A stretch of DNA of 64,000 nucleotides from JBBDMC01 sp963826055 (GCA_963826055.1 CAWGVO010000009.1:124001-188000); one strand, 5' to 3'; counted from the first letter of the stretch, positions 9,742 to 18,494 are shown. Notes: generated by a model from the sequence alone, not told the origin. A program made the numbers and translations.

Positions 9742-9886
9742 TGCCCACCGCGATTTGATCGTCGAGCTTCGCCGCTGTTTCTGACGGTCCGCAACGCGCG
9801 TCGCCGGTTGGCGCGCAAGCCGTCACTCGTGTATGACGCGAGCGAGCCGCCGGGAAGTCGGCGTCGGGGATGATCGGGGGGGGACG

Positions 9887-10780
9887 ATGTCTGCGGAAGG
9901 GACGGGCGCGGTGCCGGGCAAGATCACGCTGAAGACGTTGCTCCAGGACAGGCCGTGGACCCTGCCTCTGAAGACTGGCGCCCTCCGGTCTGACCTTGTC
10001 GACTTCGCTTTCGACGACGCGGCCGAGGCGAGCAGCCGCTTCAAGCCGATGGTCCGCGAACTGGCGTACGATTGCGGCGAGCTCGCCATCGTCACCTACC
10101 TTCAGGCGAAGCACTACGGCAAGCCGCTGGTGCTGCTCCCGTTGGTCGTCTTCGGCGGCTTCCATCACAAGAGCATCACCTGCAACATCGCTCGCGGCGA
10201 GCTGACGCCGCGGACACTTGCCGGCCGGCGCGTCGGCGTCCGGGCCTATTCGCAGACCACTGGTGTATGGGTTCGCGGCATCCTTCAGCACGAATACGGG
10301 GTAGACCTCGACAAGGTGACCTGGGTGACCTTCAGCGATGCCCATCTCGCCGAATACATCGACCCGAAGACCTGCGAGCGCGCACCGGAGGGAAAGAAGC
10401 TGGTTCCCATGCTGCTCGCCGGCGAAGTCGACGCGGCCATGCTTTCCGGCAAGCAGCCCGAGGACCCGAACCTGAAGCCGCTCATAGCCGATGCGGGTCA
10501 GGCCGAGAAGGCGTGGGCCGACAAATACGGCTTCACCCCCGTCAACCACATGTTCGTCGTCACCAGGGCCCTGTGCGAGGCGCGGCCCGACGTCGTTCGC
10601 GAAATCTTTGCAATGCTGGTGAAGGCGCGCGCCACGGTACCCTCGCCGTTTCCGACCGGGCTCGACGGCAACTGGAACGCGCTTGAGCTGGCCGGCCAGT
10701 ACGCTGCCGAGCAAGGTCTCATTCCCCGGCCGTATTCGGTCGACGAGCTTTTCGCCGACGCGGCAGCGGTCCTCAAATAG
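9887..10780 (+). CDS. 4,5-dihydroxyphthalate decarboxylase-like protein (periplasmic-binding fold, no signal)
   Basis: A 297-residue protein resembling Pht5-type 4,5-dihydroxyphthalate decarboxylases, which have a periplasmic-binding-protein fold but act in the cytoplasm. The diagnostic stretch is GRRVGVRAYSQTTGVWVRGI followed by EYGVDLDKVTWVTF, and KSITCNIARGELTP precedes it. There is no signal peptide, which argues against a transporter binding protein. The ATG at 9887 follows a GGGGGGGAC stretch that can serve as ribosome-binding site. An HpcH/HpaI aldolase and an amidohydrolase follow on the same strand, so a small catabolic operon for an aromatic or ring-opened acid is inferred. The substrate need not be phthalate. 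Confidence 0.72.
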   Translation: MSAEGTGAVPGKITLKTLLQDRPWTLPLKTGALRSDLVDFAFDDAAEASSRFKPMVRELAYDCGELAIVTYLQAKHYGKPLVLLPLVVFGGFHHKSITCNIARGELTPRTLAGRRVGVRAYSQTTGVWVRGILQHEYGVDLDKVTWVTFSDAHLAEYIDPKTCERAPEGKKLVPMLLAGEVDAAMLSGKQPEDPNLKPLIADAGQAEKAWADKYGFTPVNHMFVVTRALCEARPDVVREIFAMLVKARATVPSPFPTGLDGNWNALELAGQYAAEQGLIPRPYSVDELFADAAAVLK

Positions 10781-10844
10781 TCGAGCCCTGGCCACCCGCG
10801 GCTCCGCCACTTCTCGATATCACCCAAAAACCCCGAGACATCCC

Positions 10845-11705
10845 ATGAAAGAAATCCCGCGCTTGAATGGCGTCATCGGCGCCCTCGAGCAGAAACGTCA
10901 TGCCTTCACCTCGTTCGCCAACCCGGATCCGATGACGGCGCAGTCGTTCAGCACCTCGAAATACGATGGCATCGTGTTCGAGATGGAGCACAATCCCTAC
11001 GACATTTCCGCGCTGCGCCACTCCTTGCAGTACCTTCTCAACCGGGCGCAGATCGCGGCGTCGGGGTCGATCGCGCCCGCGGTGACGCCGATGGTGCGCA
11101 TCCCCCCCAATGGCGGCGAGCGCAACCAGTTCTTCGCCAAGCAGGTGCTTGATCTTGGCGCTTACGGGGTCGTCTGGCCGCACATCAGCGATGCCGAGCA
11201 GGCGTACAATGCGGTCGCATCGTGCCGGTATCCGCGGCCGAAGAGTTCGCCGAACTACGAGCCGGCGGGCGCGCGCGGCGACGGGCCGACCGCGGCCGTC
11301 CGCTACTGGGGCCTCGGCCAGGCCGACTACTACGCCCGCGCCGACGTCTGGCCGCTCGATCCGAAAGGTGAGATCCTCGTCATACTGATGATCGAGGATA
11401 CCGCCGGGGTGGCGAATCTCGACGAGATCCTGAGGTCCGTCGACGGCGTCGGCGTGGTCCTGATCGGCGAGGGGGATTTGAGCCAGGAACTCGGGCACCC
11501 GCGCGAATACGATCATCCGATCGTGCGCGAGGCGATGTCCGAGATCGTGGCCACCTGCCGCAAGCACGGCGTCACCGTCGGCCATCCCCACGTGGACAAG
11601 AACAACGTCGCGCAGGTTCTGGAACAGGGCTTCACGTTCCTGATGGCCCGCCCGACGACCTCTTATGCCGCGCTGGAGAAGGGGCTGGAGCTGTCGGGCC
11701 GCTGA
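10845..11705 (+). CDS. HpcH/HpaI-family aldolase
   Basis: A 286-residue TIM-barrel enzyme of the HpcH/HpaI aldolase / citrate-lyase-beta superfamily, which cleaves or forms C-C bonds of 2-oxo acids with a divalent metal. Seen are VFEMEHNPYD (the usual VDxEH strand), MVRIPP, LDLGAYGVVWPHI, ILVILMIEDTAGVANLDEI and GEGDLSQELGHP; the metal-binding acid residues fall in the last two. The start is the ATG at 10845, 65 bases after the preceding gene. With the flanking decarboxylase-like and amidohydrolase genes it suggests breakdown of a dicarboxylic intermediate to pyruvate plus an aldehyde. Confidence 0.78.
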   Translation: MKEIPRLNGVIGALEQKRHAFTSFANPDPMTAQSFSTSKYDGIVFEMEHNPYDISALRHSLQYLLNRAQIAASGSIAPAVTPMVRIPPNGGERNQFFAKQVLDLGAYGVVWPHISDAEQAYNAVASCRYPRPKSSPNYEPAGARGDGPTAAVRYWGLGQADYYARADVWPLDPKGEILVILMIEDTAGVANLDEILRSVDGVGVVLIGEGDLSQELGHPREYDHPIVREAMSEIVATCRKHGVTVGHPHVDKNNVAQVLEQGFTFLMARPTTSYAALEKGLELSGR

Positions 11706-11734
11706 GCGCGGCCGAATGGACGCCGAGGGCAGCG

Positions 11735-12589
11735 ATGCCTGAATTTCCGATCGTCGACGCCCACGTCCATCTCTACGACCCCGGAGCGATCGCGTTTCCG
11801 TGGATGAAGGACCTGCCGCAACTCGACCGGCCGCACCTGCCCGCCGACTTTGCCCGTCGGACGGCGGGTGTCGAGGTCGAGGCGATGGTGTTGGTCGAGG
11901 TCGATGCGGCGGCGGGCGAGCACATGCGGGAGGCCGAGTGGGTCGCGGCGCTAGCCGCAACCGAACCGCGGTTGTGCGCCATGGTCGCCTCGATCCCGCT
12001 TGAGAAGGGCGCCGCGGTTGCCGCCGATCTCGACGCCTACGCCCGCAACCCGATCGCGCGCGGTGTCCGCCGTCTGATCCAGGCCCACGTCGACGAGCCG
12101 GGCTGGTCGCTCCGCGACGATTTCATCGCGGGAATTCGGCTGTTGCCGGATTACGGCTTCACCTTCGATCTGTGCTTCTACCATCCCCAGCTCGCCGAAG
12201 TGACCGAGCTCTGCCGGCGCTGCCCCGAGGTCGATTTCGTGATCGATCACATCGGCAAGCCGGGCATACGCGACGGCCTGCTCGAGCCCTGGCGACGTCA
12301 GATGCGCGAGATCGCCCGCCTGCCGAACGTCATGTGCAAGATTTCCGGCGTCGTCACCGAGGCCGACCACGCCGGCTGGACCGAGGCCGAAGTCACGCCC
12401 TACATCGCCCACGCCATCGAGTGCTTTGGCTTCGACCGGGTGATGTTCGGCGGCGACTGGCCGGTGGTGGAACTCGCCACCACCTATCAGCGCTGGGTGG
12501 CCCTCCTCGACGCCATCGTGGCCGGCGCCTCGCCGGTAGAGCGCCGCAAGCTTTACCGCGACAACGCCATCGCCTTCTACCGCCTGTGA
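11735..12589 (+). CDS. Amidohydrolase-family (COG3618-type) TIM-barrel hydrolase
   Basis: A 284-residue metal-dependent hydrolase of the group that includes L-fuconolactonase and 2-pyrone-4,6-dicarboxylate lactonase. The HxH metal motif is VDAHVHLYD near the N-terminus, further histidines lie in CFYHPQ and VIDHIGKPG, and the catalytic aspartate is in MFGGDWPV. It starts 30 bases after the aldolase and ends the three-gene operon. A lactonase role would fit the preceding decarboxylase-like protein and aldolase. A distant paralogue at 30037-31014 belongs to the second catabolic island. Confidence 0.8.
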   Translation: MPEFPIVDAHVHLYDPGAIAFPWMKDLPQLDRPHLPADFARRTAGVEVEAMVLVEVDAAAGEHMREAEWVAALAATEPRLCAMVASIPLEKGAAVAADLDAYARNPIARGVRRLIQAHVDEPGWSLRDDFIAGIRLLPDYGFTFDLCFYHPQLAEVTELCRRCPEVDFVIDHIGKPGIRDGLLEPWRRQMREIARLPNVMCKISGVVTEADHAGWTEAEVTPYIAHAIECFGFDRVMFGGDWPVVELATTYQRWVALLDAIVAGASPVERRKLYRDNAIAFYRL

Positions 12590-12846
12590 AGGCGGCGCCG
12601 GCGGCGGCAGGTCGGATCGAACAAGTCAAATCTTGGTTTGAATCTGACCTATCGCCTTAGGCCAACCGAAACGGAAATATGGTCTCCTGTCGGGGCGCAC
12701 GGCCAATGCACGCGGCGCAAGGCGCCCGACGATCGCTGCCAGGCCAAACGGGTTGAGTTGGTATGCGGAACGGGCATCCCGGCCGCAACCGAGAAGTCGT
12801 TGTTCATTGAGGGCATGCACAGGCGGGCTGCCCGATGGAGAAGCTG

Positions 12847-13749
12847 ATGTCGGATTATGCTCCAGTCGTCGTTCTCGCCTCCCAGAAGGGTGGTTCCGGA
12901 AAGACGACCCTGTCCGGCCACATCGCCGTCCAGGCGCAGTTGTCCGGCGCCGGTCCGGTCGCGCTGATCGACACCGACCCCCAGGGGAGCCTGGCCAAGT
13001 GGTGGAACGCCCGCGAGGCGGATCTGCCGGCCTTCGCCCAGGTATCGGTGCCGGATCTGACCCGCGACATCGAGGCTCTGCGCGATGGCGGCTTCAAGCT
13101 GATCGTCATCGACACGCCGCCGGCGGCGACCACCTCGATCGCCGAGGTGATCACCCATGCCGACCTTGTGCTTGTCCCGACGCGGCCGAGCCCGCACGAC
13201 CTGCGCGCCGTCGGCGCCACCGTCGACATCGTCGAGCACCAGCACAAGCCGCTGGTGTTCGTGGTCAACGGCGCCACCATGCGCGCCCGCATCACCGCCG
13301 AGACCGCGGTGGCTCTCTCCCAGCACGGCACCGTCGCGCCGGTGACGCTGCACCACCGGGTTGATTTTGCCGCCAGCATGATCGACGGCCGCACGGTCGG
13401 CGAGGTTGATGCGAACTCGCGCTCGGCGAAGGAGATCGCCGGCCTGTGGGCGTATCTGGCCGACCGCCTGCAGCGCATGCGCGTCGACGCCGGCATGCTG
13501 ACGCGCCCGACGTTCGAGGCCGAGCTGCTGACCCCGGCGCGTGCCGGCGCCCCCCAGGAACTCGACTACGACGATGTCTTCCCCGAGCCGACCCCGGAGC
13601 CGGCGATCCCCGCCGCCGCCCCGCCGGAGCCCGCCGTGCAGCGCCAGGTCAACGAGGAGCAGCCAGCCCGCTTCCGGGAACGCCGCTTGTTTCAGACGGT
13701 GTTCGGTCGCCTGGGTCTCGACGGCGAACAACGATCTCATAAGTCCTAG
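12847..13749 (+). CDS. Orphan ParA/MinD-type ATPase
   Basis: A 300-residue deviant-Walker ATPase. Residues 1 to about 210 form the ATPase with the P-loop QKGGSGKTT including the signature lysine, the switch VALIDTDPQGS and VIDTPP. After about residue 220 there is a proline/alanine-rich, acidic linker (PEPTPEPAIPAAAPPEP) and a basic tail. No parB, parS, minC or minE is present. The ATG at 12847 is chosen over one at 12835 because GGAG lies about 7 bases before it. The next gene starts 11 bases after the stop and encodes a repeat protein, so the two are probably an ATPase/partner pair that positions some cargo; that is inference. Confidence 0.85.
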   Translation: MSDYAPVVVLASQKGGSGKTTLSGHIAVQAQLSGAGPVALIDTDPQGSLAKWWNAREADLPAFAQVSVPDLTRDIEALRDGGFKLIVIDTPPAATTSIAEVITHADLVLVPTRPSPHDLRAVGATVDIVEHQHKPLVFVVNGATMRARITAETAVALSQHGTVAPVTLHHRVDFAASMIDGRTVGEVDANSRSAKEIAGLWAYLADRLQRMRVDAGMLTRPTFEAELLTPARAGAPQELDYDDVFPEPTPEPAIPAAAPPEPAVQRQVNEEQPARFRERRLFQTVFGRLGLDGEQRSHKS

Positions 13750-13760
13750 TTGGCCGTTCA

Positions 13761-15872
13761 ATGAGCGGCAAATTCGCCAACCTTCACGCCGGCCTGCTCG
13801 CCCGCAAGGGTGAGGCCAAGCCCGCGCTATCCAGCGCGGCCGTGTGGACGTTGATCGGCGAGAAGCCCGCCGACGCTGAATTGCCGAAGAGTCGGGCCAA
13901 GTCCGCCTCGACCAAGCCCCCCGTGTCGTATGTCGAGACGCCTCAACCGGTGCAGGTTGAGGAACATGCGGCACCCGCGCCGTCGATCATCGAGAGCGTC
14001 GGCGATGCCAAAGTGCCGAAGAAGCGGGCGAAGCCCGCCTCGACCAAACGGTCCGTATCGTACGTCGAGACGCCGCACCCGGTGCAGGTTGAGGAAGCAG
14101 CGGTAGTCCTGCCGTCGATCGCCGAGCAGGTCAGCGGTGATGAAGTTTCGGGCGGCCAGGTGGAGCTCGCCTTGCCCGACCCGGCCGTGTCGTTTGTCGA
14201 AACGCCTCCGCCAGTGCAGGTTGAGGAAGCGGTGGCAATCCTGCCATCGCTCGCCGAGCAGGTCAGCGGAGACGAGGCATCGGACGACCAAACCGAGCCG
14301 GCCGCGCCCGACCCGATAGTTTCGTTTGTCGAAACGCCGCCGCCGGTGCAGGTCGAGGAAGCAGCGGTAGTCCTGCCGTCGATCGCCAAGCGGGTCGGCG
14401 ATGACGAGGTGTTGGACGACCGGGCCGAACCGGCCTTGCCCGACCCGGCCATGTCGTTTGTCGAAACGCCCCCGCCGGTGCAGGTTGAGGAAGCAGCGGC
14501 GACCCTTCCATCGATCGCCGAGCGGGTCGTCGATGACGAAGTCTTGAACGACCAGGTCGAGCCCGCCTTGCCCGACCCGATAGTTTCGTTTGTCGAAACG
14601 CCGCCGCCGGTGCAGGTCGAGGAAGCTGCGGCAATCCTGCCGTCGATCGCCGAGCGGGTCGGCGGCGACGAGGTGTTGGACGACCGGGCCGAACCGGCCT
14701 TGCCCGACCCGGCCGTGTCGTTTGTCGAAACGCCTCCGCCGGTTGAGGAACCAGCGGTAGTTCTGCCGTCGATCGCCAAGCGGGTCGGCGACGACGAGGT
14801 GTTGGACGACCAGGTCGAGTCCGCCTTGCCCGACCCGGCCGTGTCGTTTGTCGAAACACCTCGGCCGGTGCAGGTTGAGGAAGCTGCGGTAATCCTGCCG
14901 TCGATCGCCGAGCATGTCGGCGGCGACGAGGTGTTGAACGACCGGGCCGAACCGGCCTTGCTCGATCCGCTGGTGTCGTATGCCGAGCCGGCTCAACTGG
15001 TGGAGGTTGAGGAAGTAGCGGCGACCCTTCCATCGATCGCCGAGCGGGTCGTTGATGACGAAGGCTTGAACGACCCGGTCGAGCCCGCCTTGCCCGACCC
15101 GATAGTTTCGTTTGTCGAAACGCCTCCGCCGGTGCAGGTTGAGGAAGCAGCGGCAATCCTGCCATCGATCGCCGAGCATGTCGGCGGCGACGAGCTGTTG
15201 AACGACCAGATCGAGCCGGCTGTGTCGTATGCCGAAACGGTGGACGATCAGGAAGACTGGGAGATCCGGGGCCTGATCGCCGAAAGGGTTGCCACCGACG
15301 ATGTGTGGGACGACGAGTTGCCCGCGATGCCGGTCAACGATGACCCGGACGTCGCCAGTTTGACCTCCGCCGACGCGATGGTCGTTGGCGACGTAGACGA
15401 CGTGATCGTCGCGTCGACGGGCGAAGAATTTTCTCGATCGGAGCTTGAGTTGAGAATCGCGAACGATCCTCTCTTCGAGCAGGCGATCGTGATCGGAAAC
15501 AACCGCCCCTTCGTCGTCGTCATGGTCGTTCTCAACGCCTCGGCCTGGAAAGAGCTGGCGGCCGCCCGCGGCATCAACGCCGACGATCCCAACACGCGTG
15601 AAGCCGAGGCGGCGCTGGTCGAGAGGATCAGGTCCGCGACCGCCGACCTGCCCAGCTATTGTCAGGTTCGACGGGTGCAGGCGACGCTCGAGCGCGCCCG
15701 CCGGCCGGGCGTCATTGCGGCCAAACTCGCCAAGGCACGCCAGGCCGCGACCCAACGCCGAAACAAGAGTCTCACGCTGGACCAGCTCCGCGCTGCCGGC
15801 GGCATGACCAGGCAGCCCGGCAATGGGCTGCTCCTGAGGGCATTTTGGGCCACCCTTGATCGCCTTCACTGA
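13761..15872 (+). CDS. Repeat protein with acyl-CoA-synthetase C-terminal-like domain, partner of ParA-type ATPase
   Basis: A 703-residue protein I do not recognise as a whole. Residues 1-53 are a short basic segment (KFANLHAGLLARKGEAKP). Residues 54-486 are ten copies of a 44-residue acidic repeat with the core VSFVETPPPVQVEEA and LPSIAERV, probably disordered. After a degenerate eleventh unit, residues ~546-660 resemble the small C-terminal lobe of long-chain acyl-CoA synthetases (DPLFEQAIVIGNNRPFVVVM, ERIRSATADLPSYCQVRRV), but no adenylation domain is present, so it should not be an active synthetase. The gene sits 11 bases behind the ParA-type ATPase. ParA partners often carry a basic N-terminal peptide and a disordered middle, which this resembles. 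Confidence 0.8.
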   Translation: MSGKFANLHAGLLARKGEAKPALSSAAVWTLIGEKPADAELPKSRAKSASTKPPVSYVETPQPVQVEEHAAPAPSIIESVGDAKVPKKRAKPASTKRSVSYVETPHPVQVEEAAVVLPSIAEQVSGDEVSGGQVELALPDPAVSFVETPPPVQVEEAVAILPSLAEQVSGDEASDDQTEPAAPDPIVSFVETPPPVQVEEAAVVLPSIAKRVGDDEVLDDRAEPALPDPAMSFVETPPPVQVEEAAATLPSIAERVVDDEVLNDQVEPALPDPIVSFVETPPPVQVEEAAAILPSIAERVGGDEVLDDRAEPALPDPAVSFVETPPPVEEPAVVLPSIAKRVGDDEVLDDQVESALPDPAVSFVETPRPVQVEEAAVILPSIAEHVGGDEVLNDRAEPALLDPLVSYAEPAQLVEVEEVAATLPSIAERVVDDEGLNDPVEPALPDPIVSFVETPPPVQVEEAAAILPSIAEHVGGDELLNDQIEPAVSYAETVDDQEDWEIRGLIAERVATDDVWDDELPAMPVNDDPDVASLTSADAMVVGDVDDVIVASTGEEFSRSELELRIANDPLFEQAIVIGNNRPFVVVMVVLNASAWKELAAARGINADDPNTREAEAALVERIRSATADLPSYCQVRRVQATLERARRPGVIAAKLAKARQAATQRRNKSLTLDQLRAAGGMTRQPGNGLLLRAFWATLDRLH
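13920..15218 (+). repeat. Ten in-frame tandem repeats, 132 bp (44 codons) each
   Basis: Copies start at 13920, 14052, 14184, 14316, 14448, 14580, 14712, 14838, 14970 and 15102. Copy 7 lacks two codons (VQ) and copy 10 is cut to 39 codons. Copies 3-8 and 10 are the most alike, while copy 1 is diverged (lysine-rich second half), as expected for expansion from the middle. All length changes are multiples of three. Confidence 0.92.
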
Positions 15873-16165
15873 TAACTTTTCGACGCCACCCTCGCGGACC
15901 TCATCCGAGCCAAAATCGTCGGCTCGTTGATTTGTCTGCGGCGGAAGGCTGGTCGCGGATGTGGCGGGATGTTCCTCCCGCTTCCGCGCCTGTTTGCCCA
16001 CCCTCACATTGCCAGCGATCGCGTGCAAAACGTTGACGACGTGCGCTCCCGGATATGGCATCTACCCATGGCGCAACACACCCACGCGACCCTCTTGCTG
16101 TGCTGTCCGGCCTGCAAGCCGGGTTCGATTTGGCAGTACCTTCTTCGGAATAAGAAAGTGAGCAG
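15873..16165. other. Intergenic region before the sulfatase gene
   Basis: About 290 bases with no supported gene. A TTGACG hexamer lies in the stretch GCAAAACGTTGACGACGTGC near 16030 and could be part of the sulfatase promoter, but the matching -10 is weak. Short frames here lack ribosome-binding sites. Confidence 0.35.
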
Positions 16166-17638
16166 ATGTCGGAATCCTCAGAACGCCCCAACATTCTCCT
16201 GATCACGACGGACCAGCAACGTGCCGATGCGCTGGGCATCGCCGGACACCCGGTGCTGCAGACGCCGTTCCTGGACGAGTTGGCGGCGACGGGCACGTAT
16301 TTCACGCATGCCTACAGCGCGTGCCCGGTTTGCGTTCCGGCCCGTCGGACACTGATGAGCGGAGCGACCGCCGCGCACCACGGCGTCGTCATGAACTACG
16401 ATGCCCCCATGGATTTGCCGACGATGCCGGCAGCCCTTACCCGCGCCGGGTATCACACGCATCTGGCGGGCAAGCTGCACCTCTATCCGGCGCGAAAGCT
16501 TTACGGTTTCATGTCGGCGGACTGGGCCGACAGCCCCCAGCAGGGGCTTTTTCAAAGCGACTACACCCGCTTCCTGATGGAGCACGGCCATATCGGTCCC
16601 GATCTGGGCTACGCGCACGGGATGACGCATACCGGCTGGACTGCGCGCCCCTTCCATATGGACGAGCGCATGCATTTCACCAACTGGACGGTCGAGATGT
16701 CGCTGCGTTTCCTGGAGCGCCGCGACCCGACCGTGCCTTTCTTTCTCGATCTCAGCATCCTGGCGCCGCACCAGCCCTTCACGCCGCCGGCCTACTATTT
16801 CGACAAATACATGCAGATGGATCTGCCGGAGCCGAAGGTGGGCGACTGGGCAAAGGTCTATGACGGGCCGCAGAAGGGCCTCAAGGTCAACGCTTGGCGG
16901 GTCAGCCTCGATCGCGATTCTCAGAAGCGCATGATGGCGGGCTATTTCGGCAGCATCGAGCACGTCGACCACCAGATCGGGCGGCTCTTGAAACACGTTC
17001 CGAACAATACCGTCGTGATCTTCCTTTCAGATCACGGCGAGATGCTGGGCGATCACCAATGGATCAGAAAGCGGATGGCCTATGAGGGGTCGGCCCGGAT
17101 ACCGTTTCTGATCAAGCTGCCCGACACCATGGGCGTTGCTCAGGGTCGCGTTGTGGACCGGCCCGTGGAGATCATGGACGTGATGCCGACCGTCCTCGAT
17201 CTTGCCGGGGCCGACTGCCCGGACACCGTTGACGGGCGGAGCGTCATGCCGCTGATCCGTGACGGATCGGCCCCCTGGCGTGATTATGTCCACGGCGAGT
17301 GTGCGTCGGTGCCCTTTGCCAATTCCGGCATGCAGTTCATTTCCGACGGCAATCAGAAATACGTTTATTTCCCCGGAACCGGCCACGAGCACTTCTTTGA
17401 TCTCGCTAACGATCCCGATGAGATGCACGATCTCGCCAACGAGCCGGAATGGCAGGACCGGATCGAGGAACACCGGGCCCGGCTGATCAAAGAACTCCAG
17501 TCCCGTCCGGAAGGCTTCGTCAAGGACGGCCGCCTCGCCGTCCTGGGTGGCCCGACGCCTTCCTACTTGCCGGGGTTCGCTCGCCAGGAATACCCGGGGC
17601 TCGAGCTGGTTGATCAGGAATGGTTTCTCGGCTGGTAG
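16166..17638 (+). CDS. Formylglycine-dependent sulfatase
   Basis: A 490-residue type I sulfatase that would hydrolyse a sulfate ester. The catalytic Cys56 lies in CVPAR, the CxPxR motif modified to formylglycine. ITTDQQRAD near the N-terminus supplies metal-binding Asp16 and Gln17, HLAGKLHL supplies active-site Lys and His, and FLSDHGEMLGDH the C-terminal metal residues. There is no signal peptide, so a cytoplasmic enzyme on a small sulfated compound is likely. No formylglycine-generating enzyme gene is in the window. A second sulfatase at 46811-48304 belongs to the other catabolic island. The next gene, 109 bases on, encodes a hydratase-like protein. Confidence 0.9.
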   Translation: MSESSERPNILLITTDQQRADALGIAGHPVLQTPFLDELAATGTYFTHAYSACPVCVPARRTLMSGATAAHHGVVMNYDAPMDLPTMPAALTRAGYHTHLAGKLHLYPARKLYGFMSADWADSPQQGLFQSDYTRFLMEHGHIGPDLGYAHGMTHTGWTARPFHMDERMHFTNWTVEMSLRFLERRDPTVPFFLDLSILAPHQPFTPPAYYFDKYMQMDLPEPKVGDWAKVYDGPQKGLKVNAWRVSLDRDSQKRMMAGYFGSIEHVDHQIGRLLKHVPNNTVVIFLSDHGEMLGDHQWIRKRMAYEGSARIPFLIKLPDTMGVAQGRVVDRPVEIMDVMPTVLDLAGADCPDTVDGRSVMPLIRDGSAPWRDYVHGECASVPFANSGMQFISDGNQKYVYFPGTGHEHFFDLANDPDEMHDLANEPEWQDRIEEHRARLIKELQSRPEGFVKDGRLAVLGGPTPSYLPGFARQEYPGLELVDQEWFLGW

Positions 17639-17747
17639 GACAGGGCGCCGGTGCCTCGGCGGGAAGGAAGTTGCATGGAGCAAGCGCCTTTGGAACATGT
17701 GGATCTGCGCGCCGACGGCGCCGCGGGACGGACGGGAGCAAGACCTG

Positions 17748-18494
17748 ATGGACAGTGGTGAGCATGATTTCGCCCTCTCGCTGAAGTCGGCGCGAACCGG
17801 CGGCGACGCCTTCATGCATGAGCATCACCAGGATCGGCCGCGGACCCTGTCGGAGGGTTACGAACGGCAGCGAGCCCTGGTTGCTGCGCTGGGTCGAAAT
17901 GTCGTCGGAGGCAAGGCCGCCGCGAGCACACAGGCCGCCATGCGTCGCTACGGTGTCGATGCTCCCATCCTCTGCCCGATCCTCGATGGCATGGTTCGAA
18001 CCGCCGGCATCGGCGAAGAGGTTGAGGTACGCCTGCCGGCGTACAACGGTCTCCTTGTCGAGACCGAAGTCGGCGTCCTGTTGGCACCCCCGCCATCACA
18101 GCCGAAGATGGTGCTCGTCGTCGAGCTGGCACACTCCTCTTATGCGGTCGCCGACAGGGTTACGGGGCCGGATCTCGCGGCCGATCTCGGAGGGTCGTTC
18201 GGATTTATCTTTGGCCCCGGTCTGTCCCCTGACGAGGTGAACCCTCACCAGTGGCGGACGATCGGCCCGTCTGGTCCCATCCCGTACGTCGCGGAAGTCG
18301 AGTGGCCGGAGCCACAGCGTTCGGCCGAGGAAATCCGCTCGTTCTTGCACCGATCATACGAGGGGCTCAGGCCGGACATGACTATCGTGTGTGCCACTGG
18401 CACGCTTCATCAGCCGTTCGGCATCAAGACCGAGGGCAGGTTCGAGTTTTACTGCGGCGACCGTCGGCAATTTTCGCTGATCATCCGCGATTGA
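17748..18494 (+). CDS. 2-keto-4-pentenoate hydratase (MhpD)-like protein
   Basis: A 248-residue protein of the fumarylacetoacetate-hydrolase/MhpD fold, which adds water to 2-oxo-enoic acids or decarboxylates 2-oxo acids. Suggestive stretches are VVGGKAAASTQAAMRRYGVD (usual position of GYKIGLTS), ILCPILDGM, NGLLVETEVGVLLAPP (metal-binding E-x-E) and FGFIFGPGL. The ATG at 17748 follows GGGAGCAAGACCTG, an adequate ribosome-binding site; earlier in-frame codons are less likely. Similarity is moderate, so the exact reaction is uncertain. Its placement after a sulfatase and beside a TAXI-TRAP transporter suggests catabolism of an organic acid. Confidence 0.62.
   Translation: MDSGEHDFALSLKSARTGGDAFMHEHHQDRPRTLSEGYERQRALVAALGRNVVGGKAAASTQAAMRRYGVDAPILCPILDGMVRTAGIGEEVEVRLPAYNGLLVETEVGVLLAPPPSQPKMVLVVELAHSSYAVADRVTGPDLAADLGGSFGFIFGPGLSPDEVNPHQWRTIGPSGPIPYVAEVEWPEPQRSAEEIRSFLHRSYEGLRPDMTIVCATGTLHQPFGIKTEGRFEFYCGDRRQFSLIIRD

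Noticed and set aside
13920..15218. CRISPR-like regular repeats
   Set aside because: The units are 132 bp, directly adjacent with no unique spacers, and stay in frame inside a protein gene. No cas gene is present.
13827..16061. A 744-codon open frame on the minus strand across the repeat gene
   Set aside because: It is the antisense shadow of the tandem repeats: a repeat without a stop in that frame gives a long frame automatically. It has no ribosome-binding site and arginine-rich nonsense composition.
15927..16202. Short open frames before the sulfatase
   Set aside because: They overlap the sulfatase start in another frame, lack ribosome-binding sites and show no recognisable protein pattern.
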